Made by a program: the position numbers and the translations under genes. Below are positions 5,201 through 10,462 of a stretch of DNA of 10,462 nucleotides, one piece after another. The stretch's first letter is position 1; each line of letters starts with the position of its first letter. The DNA comes from CAYLWN01 sp964387625 (GTDB lineage Bacteria > Patescibacteriota > Microgenomatia > UBA10105), in NCBI GenBank assembly GCA_964387625.1, contig CAYLWN010000032.1, positions 1 through 10,462 of the forward strand, in the 5' to 3' direction. The notes under the pieces are model-generated. The model ran no database searches, was not told where the DNA came from, and saw only the letters and a list, made by a program, of their open reading frames with translations.

Positions 5201-6583
5201 ATGGGAATTTTTAATCATCAAAAACCAATAAAAACAATTTACATCTCCAATATATCTGAAGATGTTTGGCCTTTTATTTCACAAATGTCTGACAAGCAAG
5301 CATGGGAATATGAAATTCAGGAAAATGCCCGATTATCTGACCGCGATCTATTATGTTTTTCCGGAAGTGACAATACTATCATGATTTTACCCACTGAACC
5401 TAATCCTGATTTTTTGGATTATTTTCAGGAAATGTTTAACCATCAAAATTTTCGAATTTTAGTACCAAAAATTCATACCGGTGAAATTTGCAAAGATATT
5501 CTAAATGACCCGCAAATAATGGAAGAGATAAAAATTGCAGCTAATTCAACTAAAAAAATAAATCTCACTGCTTATTCCACATCATGGCAATTTTTAGATT
5601 TAGTTACCAAACTAAAAAATGAAGGCCTGTCTGTCAATACTCCTGAATCCCCAGAAGAAGTTGATGCTTGGTCGGTAAATTTTTTTGGGAGTAAATCAGG
5701 AATAAGACAATTAGCTCAACAAGGAGAAGTAGATGAACCGGATTTGAAAATGGGAGATGGATTGATTATTTCAAGTATTATTGATGCTGCAAAAATTGCA
5801 GCCATTTATTACATCAAAGACCAGGGTGTGGTTTTAAAAACCAATAAAGGTCATTCCGGTGCAGGACTTTTAATATTCCGTAAAGGAGATTTGCCAAATG
5901 ATTATTTAGCTTGTGAACAAAAAATTTTGGAAATTTTAAAAAAAGAAAATTATTGGGATAAATTTCCCATTATTATCGAAGAATTTATCAATCCTAAAAT
6001 AAATACCGGTGGAGGTTTTCCCAACGTAGAGTTTAAAATCCTAAAAAACGGTCGTATCGAATTCTTGTATTTTTGCGGTATGAGAGTATCAAAAGACGGT
6101 GTTTTTAACGGCGTTGAAATAAATAATGAAGTATTATCGGACCGGGTTGCCACACGTCTTATTGATACGGGATTTTTTATCGGCGAGAGACTTAAACATG
6201 AAGGTTATGTCGGTTATTATGATGTGGATTTTATTGCTACAAAAAATGATGATTTTTTGGTAACTGAATCAAATGTGAGAAGAACCGGTGGTACGCATGT
6301 GTATCAAACCGCTCTTGAACTTATCGGTAAAGACTTTATGATCCAAACTTTTATTCTTTCCAGTAATTCTTACAAATTGCCTAAAGGATTAAAACTTACA
6401 TTTAATGAATTAAATCAGAAGTTAAAGTCTATAAAATTTAATAAACAAAGTCAGGAAGGTATAGTTATTGCATCCGCAAATTTACTGACATTAAATACTT
6501 TTGCCTATATAATTTTTGGGGGAAATGAAAAAAGAGCTGTGGAAATTGAAAAACAAATGGAACAATTACTTACAAAACCTTAA
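5201..6583 (+). CDS. ATP-grasp ligase, PGM1-like (probable peptide / amino-acid ligase)
   Basis: 460 residues from the ATG at 5201. The N-terminal 180 or so residues form a pre-ATP-grasp region, then a full ATP-grasp domain: nucleotide-binding K213 with the glycine-rich loop TNKGHSGAG (214-222), hinge IIIEEFINP (257-265), VEFKIL (276-281), and the metal-binding end GYYDVDF (338-344; D341, D343) through ESNVRRTGGTHVY (356-368; E356, N358). ATP-grasp enzymes activate a carboxylate as acyl-phosphate and join it to an amine or thiol. The NxRRTGGTH ending recalls the peptide ligase PGM1 of pheganomycin biosynthesis and relatives of unknown substrate; I recognise this by motif memory only. No precursor peptide or biosynthetic partner is visible nearby. 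The possible TTG start at 5180 would add seven residues, YKKKEL being low-complexity. AAGAG before the ATG is a marginal SD. It is convergent with the hydrolase gene, five bases apart. Confidence 0.72.
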   Translation: MGIFNHQKPIKTIYISNISEDVWPFISQMSDKQAWEYEIQENARLSDRDLLCFSGSDNTIMILPTEPNPDFLDYFQEMFNHQNFRILVPKIHTGEICKDILNDPQIMEEIKIAANSTKKINLTAYSTSWQFLDLVTKLKNEGLSVNTPESPEEVDAWSVNFFGSKSGIRQLAQQGEVDEPDLKMGDGLIISSIIDAAKIAAIYYIKDQGVVLKTNKGHSGAGLLIFRKGDLPNDYLACEQKILEILKKENYWDKFPIIIEEFINPKINTGGGFPNVEFKILKNGRIEFLYFCGMRVSKDGVFNGVEINNEVLSDRVATRLIDTGFFIGERLKHEGYVGYYDVDFIATKNDDFLVTESNVRRTGGTHVYQTALELIGKDFMIQTFILSSNSYKLPKGLKLTFNELNQKLKSIKFNKQSQEGIVIASANLLTLNTFAYIIFGGNEKRAVEIEKQMEQLLTKP

Positions 6584-6602
6584 AAAAATTAATATAATTT
6601 TT
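6584..6602. terminator. possible bidirectional terminator between convergent genes
   Basis: AAAAATTA-ATA-TAATTTTT is a perfect 8-bp hairpin with a 3-base loop, placed exactly where the ATP-grasp and hydrolase genes end. It overlaps the hydrolase stop. Each strand gives an A-run, stem and T-run, but with no G or C in the stem the hairpin is weak. Confidence 0.3.
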
Positions 6603-7356
6603 CTTCAAACCATTTAGCTATCAATGCTACCACTTGCGGGCGGAATTTACCGGAAAAAGCATGATCTGCTTTGGGAATATATTGGATATATTTATTTAAT
6701 TTAACTGCATCAAATAAATCCAAAGATTCAATCGGTTTAACATTTCTGTCAAATCCTGCATGAATAAAATTTACAGGTTTATCAATCAATGCAATTTTTT
6801 CTATTAAATTAACATTCTGTAATGATTCCCAAAATTGAGGACCAATACGGGTATAACTATTATCTGATCTTTGTCTTTTTGATACTCCTTCCGGATTAAA
6901 TTCTCCTTTACGTTTAAAGGATTTAGACATTGAATCAAACGGATGAGCATTAGAACCTGTAAATAAATATGTTTTTATGCCTTTTAAAGGTAATGAAGCA
7001 ATCACTGATGAAACACCGAAAGACTGGGCATAAATACCGATTTTATTTTTAATTGTAAACCTGTCTTTTTTTACATAATCTAATATATCCATAAACTGTT
7101 GAACTTGTTTTTCAATAGTCATATTTACAAAATCACCTTCTGATTTACCACTTCCTTCAAAACTAAATCTAAAAGTACAAAAACCATAACGCAACAATAT
7201 GGCACTTATGTCATCAAACAATCCCCGTTCATGCAGGTCAATCCCAAAACCGGGTACCATAATCACAGTCGGAAATTTATCCCCTTTTCCGGGAATTTCC
7301 TGTAGAATTTCCAGTTTTTTTCCAAACCTATCTTTGATAAATAGCGAATATTTCAT
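6589..7356 (-). CDS. alpha/beta hydrolase (serine esterase/acylhydrolase-like)
   Basis: 255 residues from the ATG at 7354-7356 (a GTG one codon earlier is an alternative). Fold landmarks: the oxyanion strand-loop TVIMVPGFG ending near residue 38; FSFEGSGKSEGDF (65-77), the family's usual DxxGxGxSxG-like loop; the nucleophile elbow A110-Q-S112-F-G114, with alanine replacing the first glycine of GxSxG; acid D203 in HAGFDRNV; and base H232 in PKADHAFSG. A complete Ser-Asp-His triad suggests an active cytoplasmic esterase, thioesterase or acylhydrolase of the dienelactone/feruloyl-esterase-like group. There is no signal peptide, and the substrate cannot be inferred. The region around 140-170 is lysine/arginine-rich and probably part of the lid. 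It is convergent with the ATP-grasp gene, but nothing shows that they work together. TATAAT lies eight bases upstream of the ATG; there is no SD. Confidence 0.85.
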   Translation of the reverse strand: MKYSLFIKDRFGKKLEILQEIPGKGDKFPTVIMVPGFGIDLHERGLFDDISAILLRYGFCTFRFSFEGSGKSEGDFVNMTIEKQVQQFMDILDYVKKDRFTIKNKIGIYAQSFGVSSVIASLPLKGIKTYLFTGSNAHPFDSMSKSFKRKGEFNPEGVSKRQRSDNSYTRIGPQFWESLQNVNLIEKIALIDKPVNFIHAGFDRNVKPIESLDLFDAVKLNKYIQYIPKADHAFSGKFRPQVVALIAKWFEEKLY

Positions 7357-7364
7357 CACTGGTT

Positions 7365-7370
7365 ATTATA
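7365..7370 (-). promoter_or_regulatory. possible -10 box of the hydrolase gene
   Basis: Reverse-strand TATAAT ends eight bases before the ATG at 7356, leaving room for at most a few bases of leader. Together with the boxes at 2545-2550 and 5166-5171 it forms a repeated near-leaderless layout. Confidence 0.42.
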
Positions 7371-7383
7371 CCTTATTTAAATT

Positions 7384-7412
7384 TTGTTTTATTTATAAAA
7401 TTAAGATATGAT
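7384..7412 (+). promoter_or_regulatory. probable promoter of the structured leader and 7582 gene
   Basis: TTGTTT (7384-7389), a 17-base spacer, then TATGAT (7407-7412). Transcription would start near 7419, about a dozen bases before the first paired arm of the leader, and give a 5' untranslated region of about 160 bases. The -35 is weak (three of six matches), the -10 is good. Confidence 0.4.
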
Positions 7413-7430
7413 GAAAGTATATTAAGGTAA

Positions 7431-7577
7431 ACCCGCCCAAGCTTACTTTGAACCTTTTTAGATACTATTCGTATACGGTTTAAAAGAGCGCTTTATTGGC
7501 GGGTCTAAGAAATAGTAAATTCTCTGCCATTATTGTTATACAAATGGCTGATCATTAACTATTTCTAAGAGAGGTGA
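7431..7577 (+). ncRNA. structured 5' leader RNA, candidate riboswitch or cis-regulatory element
   Basis: This 5' untranslated stretch folds into two domains. P1: ACCCGCC (7431-7437) with GGCGGGT (7498-7504), enclosing P2: TTTGAACC (7447-7454) with GGTTTAAA (7477-7484, one G-T pair), capped by ATAC (7462-7465) with GTAT (7471-7474). P3: AGAAATAGT (7508-7516) with ACTATTTCT (7558-7566), enclosing GCCAT (7526-7530) with ATGGC (7544-7548) and TTGT (7533-7536) with ACAA (7540-7543). P3 ends two bases before a strong SD (GAGGTGAT, 7571-7578). An alternative pairing of ACCTTTTT (7452-7459) with AGAGAGGT (7568-7575) would break P2 and hide the SD. I do not recognise a known riboswitch, T-box or leader consensus. 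The pairings are seen; the switching is inferred. Confidence 0.5.
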
Positions 7578-7581
7578 TATT

Positions 7582-7968
7582 ATGAAAGATTCACGGGTTT
7601 TCTTATTATTTTGGTTGGTAAATAGTGCTTTTTTCTATTTTGCACCGTTTATATTCACCGGATTTATAGTTTCCGGAAACGTACGGTTAACAGCTTTTTT
7701 AGCATCAATTATCAGCGGTTTCTTACTCACAGTCATTGATGCGGCTACGCAACCGTTTTCCGCATCATTGAAAATCAAACTCCAGGAAGACTGGCAATGG
7801 ACACTATGTTTTCTATTTGTAAATGTATTAGGAATTTGGTTGATTGCCAGATATGCAGATTTAACAGGAGTTGGCATATCCAATGCCTGGATGGCAGTTT
7901 TGATGGGAGCTATACTTACTTTAATTCAATGGTTGATAGAGAAATTTTTATTTAAAAAGCAAATATAA
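7582..7968 (+). CDS. four-helix integral membrane protein of unknown function
   Basis: 128 residues with about four hydrophobic segments (near 5-28, 35-54, 72-90 and 100-122), joined by short loops, with a lysine-rich C-terminus (KFLFKKQI) that probably faces the cytoplasm. There are no catalytic motifs. Size and topology, and the ending with a glycine-containing helix followed by a tryptophan (MGAILTLIQWLIEK), recall the four-helix 'phage holin family' membrane proteins found in many bacterial chromosomes, but the similarity is by eye and weak. There is no phage or lysis context. The gene has the best SD in the window (GAGGTGAT, four bases before the ATG) and is preceded by a long structured leader, so its expression is probably regulated at the RNA level. 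It converges on the metal-transport permease gene with only three bases between stops. Confidence 0.72.
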   Translation: MKDSRVFLLFWLVNSAFFYFAPFIFTGFIVSGNVRLTAFLASIISGFLLTVIDAATQPFSASLKIKLQEDWQWTLCFLFVNVLGIWLIARYADLTGVGISNAWMAVLMGAILTLIQWLIEKFLFKKQI

Positions 7969-7971
7969 GTT

Positions 7972-8781
7972 TTAGGGTGATTTGAATAAGAGTGTTAAAC
8001 CAAAAAATAAAAGTGACACTATAACTATTGTTCCGCCTGCCGGTAAATTCAGATAAAAAGCTACAATCAGTCCGGTGATAACGGATACTAAGCTGATAAC
8101 AATTGACAGAAATAGAGCTGTCTTAAAGCTTTTGGCTATTTTTGATGCAGTGACTACCGGAATTACCATTAAGGCTCCTATAAGTAGTGCTCCTACCACC
8201 CTGATGGCCATTCCTACGACAATTGCGGTTAACAGAAGCAGCAGTAAATTTAATTTTTTGACATCTATACCGCTTGAGGCAGCTGTTTCTTCATCAAAAG
8301 CTATATAAAATAATTGCTGATAAAAAATTACCACAGTTGCCGCTACAACTACCCCCAACAACAACATTAACCATAAATCTACTGAATTTACTGTTGCGAT
8401 ACTACCAAATAAATAAGAAAAAATATCCACATTAAAACCTCTGGATAAACTAAGCAACACTATAGCTGTAGCCAATCCGCCTGATAAAAATATAGCCAGT
8501 GCTGTTTCACCTGACAATTGCTGATCAGTTCTTAATTTTTCAATAATTACAGCAACTAACATGGCAACAGCAAGTGCCGTATATAAAGGATTAATTCCGA
8601 TAAATAAACCGATCGCTACACCTACTAAAGAAACATGGGCTAATGTGTCAGCAATTAAAGCATATTTTTTGGCAACTAAAAAAGTGCCTATTAACGGAGC
8701 AATTGATCCGATAATTAATCCGGCTAAAATTGCCCGTACCATGAAACCGTATTGGAAAATTTCCAATAAATTTATATTCAT
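7972..8781 (-). CDS. zinc/manganese-type ABC transporter permease (ABC-3 family)
   Basis: A 269-residue integral membrane protein with the many hydrophobic helices and characteristic sequences of ZnuB/MntB-type permeases: LIADTLAHVSLVGVAIG (42-58), the cytoplasmic FDEETAASSGI that couples to the ATPase, GALLIGALMVIPVVTA (about 197-212), and NLPAGGTIVIV near the C-terminus. Two copies would form the membrane channel for a divalent metal ion. It is the third gene of the binding protein-ATPase-permease operon, starting three bases after the ATPase stop, and so probably translationally coupled. Length is normal for the family. Metal specificity is not visible in this subunit and is taken from the binding protein. 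Confidence 0.94.
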   Translation of the reverse strand: MNINLLEIFQYGFMVRAILAGLIIGSIAPLIGTFLVAKKYALIADTLAHVSLVGVAIGLFIGINPLYTALAVAMLVAVIIEKLRTDQQLSGETALAIFLSGGLATAIVLLSLSRGFNVDIFSYLFGSIATVNSVDLWLMLLLGVVVAATVVIFYQQLFYIAFDEETAASSGIDVKKLNLLLLLLTAIVVGMAIRVVGALLIGALMVIPVVTASKIAKSFKTALFLSIVISLVSVITGLIVAFYLNLPAGGTIVIVSLLFFGLTLLFKSP

Positions 8782-8784
8782 ATA

Positions 8785-9540
8785 TCAGTGATTGTGTAAC
8801 AATAATCTCCGCGATTTTCCATAAACTTGAGTAAAATAATCTTCTTGTATAAATTGCTTTGGCGGTACATCACAAATCAGAGTTTTATTTAAACATGCTA
8901 CTTTATTTACCTCATTTACGACCACTTCAATATCATGAGAAACAATCACCAAAGTTAAATTATGTACGGTATTTAAGTGATGTAAAAAATTATAAAATTT
9001 TTCCTGAGTTTCCACATCAACTCCAACTGTAGGTTCATCCAAAATAAGCAGTTGCGGAGAAGACACCAAAGATTTAGCAATAAATACCCGTTGTTGCTGC
9101 CCTCCTGATAACTGGGTAATCATTTCATTCCTGATATTCCACACATCCGCTATTTCCATAGCTTTTTGAATTTGCTTATTTTTTTGCGCATCAGAAATTT
9201 TTTGTAAAAGATTTAATTTTGAAAAATATCCTAAACTTACAATTTCGTAAACTGTTGCCGGAAATGTTGTTTCTTTCTGACCCAATCTTTGAGGAACATA
9301 ACCGATTTTTGACCAATCTTTAAATTGATTAATGGGTATTCCAAAAAGTGAAATCGAACCTGACTGTAGTGGTATCAAATTCAAAATTAATTTCAAAAAA
9401 GTAGTTTTTCCTCCACCATTGGGACCAATTACCCCCAAATACTCTCCTTTACAAATAGTTAAACTCACATTATCCAACACTTTGTGTTTGTTGTAACTGA
9501 AGCTTAAATTATTTATGGAAACTAATTCTTCGTTTTTCAT
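8785..9540 (-). CDS. zinc/manganese-type ABC transporter ATP-binding protein
   Basis: 251 residues from the ATG at 9538-9540, which forms an ATGA overlap with the stop of the upstream binding-protein gene and has GGA eight bases before it; an ATG two codons earlier (9544-9546) is possible but has no room for an SD. All ABC motifs are intact: Walker A GPNGGGKT (39-46), Q84 in GYVPQR, signature LSGGQ (144-148), Walker B LLILDE (164-169), and H202 in VSHD. The GGG in the Walker A motif, the conserved VPQR and the histidine-ending C-terminus (LLLHNH) are common in ZnuC/AdcC/MntA-type ATPases. It powers import through the permease encoded next and binds its cytoplasmic loops. Confidence 0.95.
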   Translation of the reverse strand: MKNEELVSINNLSFSYNKHKVLDNVSLTICKGEYLGVIGPNGGGKTTFLKLILNLIPLQSGSISLFGIPINQFKDWSKIGYVPQRLGQKETTFPATVYEIVSLGYFSKLNLLQKISDAQKNKQIQKAMEIADVWNIRNEMITQLSGGQQQRVFIAKSLVSSPQLLILDEPTVGVDVETQEKFYNFLHHLNTVHNLTLVIVSHDIEVVVNEVNKVACLNKTLICDVPPKQFIQEDYFTQVYGKSRRLLLHNH

Positions 9541-10460
9541 TTGCATTCCAGGGCAATTTTTAAGTTTGATAAATTTTCTTTTTGCACAGAAATATAATTT
9601 TTATTTTGACTTACCTCGTCATTTGTTAATCCTTCTAAGGGATTGAAAACTAATGTTTTAGCTCCTACTTCTTGAGCCAGGGTGTTTGCTAATTTTGGAC
9701 TGACTAAAGTTTCAAAAAAAATATACTTAATATTTCTATTCTTGGCTATTTTAGCTATTTCTGCAAGTGTTTGAGTATTGGGTTCACTACTGGGCGACAA
9801 TCCGGCAATAGACAAAGCTTCTATATTATATCGTTTAGATAGATAAGCAAACATGCTGTGTGAAGTAATAATTTCTTTTTGTTTGCAAGCAATCAGGCTT
9901 TGACGAAAATCATTATCTAATTGAATTAATTGAGTTTTATAATCTTTGGCTCTTATCTCATAATAATTTTTATTTATTGGATCAATTTTTACCAGACTTT
10001 GTAAAATATTATCTACTTGAATAATTGCAAAATTAGGATCAAGCCAAAAATGCGGATCTATGATACCCTCAGACTTGATTACATTTATACCCATACTTGA
10101 GTTTACTACAGTAATTTTTGTAGTGGTCAATGTTGAGATAATTTTATCAACCCAAGGTTGAAAACCGATACTGTTAAAAATAAACATCTGTGCTTTTGAT
10201 AATTTAACCAGATCCTGAGGGTTTGGTTCAAAATCATGAGGTTCTGCGCCTAAAGGCGTGATATTATAAACTTCAACTTTATCTCCGCCAACTTGTCTTG
10301 CAAATTCCCATAAAGGATAAAAAGAAGCAATTATTTGAATTTTATTTCCTGCCTGCGCAGGCAGGGATGTTTGCGGTAAAGATTTTGGTTTAGAAAGGTA
10401 ATTAATAATTACCAAAAACAACACAAATATAATTATTAAGAATAACCATCTGTTTTTCAT
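9537..10460 (-). CDS. zinc-type ABC transporter substrate-binding protein (ZnuA/AdcA family)
   Basis: 307 residues, cluster A-I binding protein. Residues 5-22 are one hydrophobic segment with no lipobox cysteine, so it is probably an uncleaved membrane anchor. The mature fold starts at IQIIASFYPLWEFA (41-54). Probable metal ligands: H75 in AEPHDFEP, H137 in DPHFWLDP, H201 in SHSMFAYL, and E276 in NPLEGLT, as in AdcA-type zinc proteins; a third ligand of His rather than Glu favours zinc over manganese. The His/Asp-rich loop found in many ZnuA proteins is absent. The linker between anchor and fold (residues 33-38, LPAQAG) is encoded by an 18-base palindrome. It is the first gene of the three-gene transporter operon; its promoter is outside the window. 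It collects the ion outside the membrane and hands it to the permease. Confidence 0.93.
   Translation of the reverse strand: MKNRWLFLIIIFVLFLVIINYLSKPKSLPQTSLPAQAGNKIQIIASFYPLWEFARQVGGDKVEVYNITPLGAEPHDFEPNPQDLVKLSKAQMFIFNSIGFQPWVDKIISTLTTTKITVVNSSMGINVIKSEGIIDPHFWLDPNFAIIQVDNILQSLVKIDPINKNYYEIRAKDYKTQLIQLDNDFRQSLIACKQKEIITSHSMFAYLSKRYNIEALSIAGLSPSSEPNTQTLAEIAKIAKNRNIKYIFFETLVSPKLANTLAQEVGAKTLVFNPLEGLTNDEVSQNKNYISVQKENLSNLKIALECK
10348..10365. repeat. 18-bp perfect GC-rich palindrome inside the binding-protein gene
   Basis: CCTGCCTGCGCAGGCAGG is a perfect palindrome and one of the most GC-rich short stretches in the window. It encodes the LPAQAG linker of the binding protein without breaking the frame. 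The pattern is that of small dispersed palindromic elements tolerated inside genes, as described for Rickettsia palindromic elements. Confidence 0.7.
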
Positions 10461-10462
10461 AT

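Noticed and set aside
5950..6153. Reverse open frame inside the ATP-grasp gene
   Set aside because: Antisense to the conserved ATP-grasp domain; no family resemblance.
7199..7411. Plus-strand open frame over the hydrolase start
   Set aside because: Antisense to the hydrolase N-terminus and its promoter; no SD and no motif.
7431..7504. tRNA or mobile-element ends in the P1 region
   Set aside because: There is no T-loop or anticodon arrangement, and the 7-bp ends have no target duplication or transposase; a leader stem explains them better.
7635..7883. Reverse open frame inside the membrane-protein gene
   Set aside because: Antisense to a gene with a strong SD and clear membrane helices.
8075..8791. 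Plus-strand open frames inside the permease gene (8075-8308, 8561-8791)
   Set aside because: Antisense shadows of the permease with low-complexity Ala/Thr/Ile translations.
9629..9645. Loss of the Asp of the DPLG motif in the binding protein (NPLE instead)
   Set aside because: NPLE is a recognised variant in AdcA-type zinc proteins, where the glutamate is the fourth ligand, so this is not a defect.
1..10462. CRISPR arrays, transposases, phage or defence modules
   Set aside because: No spaced direct repeats, transposase motifs, att-like repeats or defence genes are seen on either strand.

Overview
The window is AT-rich with compact, mostly reverse-strand genes. It carries housekeeping and accessory metabolism rather than mobile or defence modules. 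Several traits fit an uncultivated lineage of the Candidate Phyla Radiation (Patescibacteria, perhaps Microgenomates): most starts lack a Shine-Dalgarno (SD) sequence, -10-like boxes sit almost on the start codons, a GC-rich palindrome lies in frame inside a gene, and the metal-binding protein has a membrane anchor instead of a lipobox. This placement is inference. TGA is used as a stop (sufB; the metal-binding protein), so the recoded TGA=Gly lineages (Gracilibacteria/SR1) are unlikely.

Layout. (1) Positions 1-4519, reverse strand: a probable operon reading sufC - [100-N assembly gap] - sufB - sufS - sufU - small ferredoxin - 2-oxoacid:ferredoxin oxidoreductase alpha subunit (cut by the window edge). 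SufS takes sulfur from cysteine, SufU relays it, SufBC builds the Fe-S cluster, and the ferredoxin and oxidoreductase are Fe-S users. A promoter with an inverted repeat between its -35 and -10 boxes lies before sufC. No sufD is visible. (2) 4579-5154, reverse: a DEDDy-type 3'-5' exonuclease domain protein, divergent from (3) 5201-6583, forward: an ATP-grasp ligase resembling PGM1-type peptide ligases. (4) 6589-7356, reverse: an alpha/beta hydrolase convergent with it. (5) 7357-7581: a divergent intergenic region holding a structured RNA leader in front of (6) 7582-7968, forward: a four-helix membrane protein of unknown function. (7) 7972-10460, reverse: a complete zinc/manganese-type ABC importer in the order binding protein, ATPase, permease; the binding-protein ligands favour zinc.

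Most of this is ordinary. The items most worth a second look are the structured leader at 7431-7577, the operator-like repeat before sufC, heptamer repeats in opposite orientation around sufS-sufU, the palindrome inside the binding protein, the near-leaderless promoter pattern, and the N gap that falsely joins sufC and sufB.
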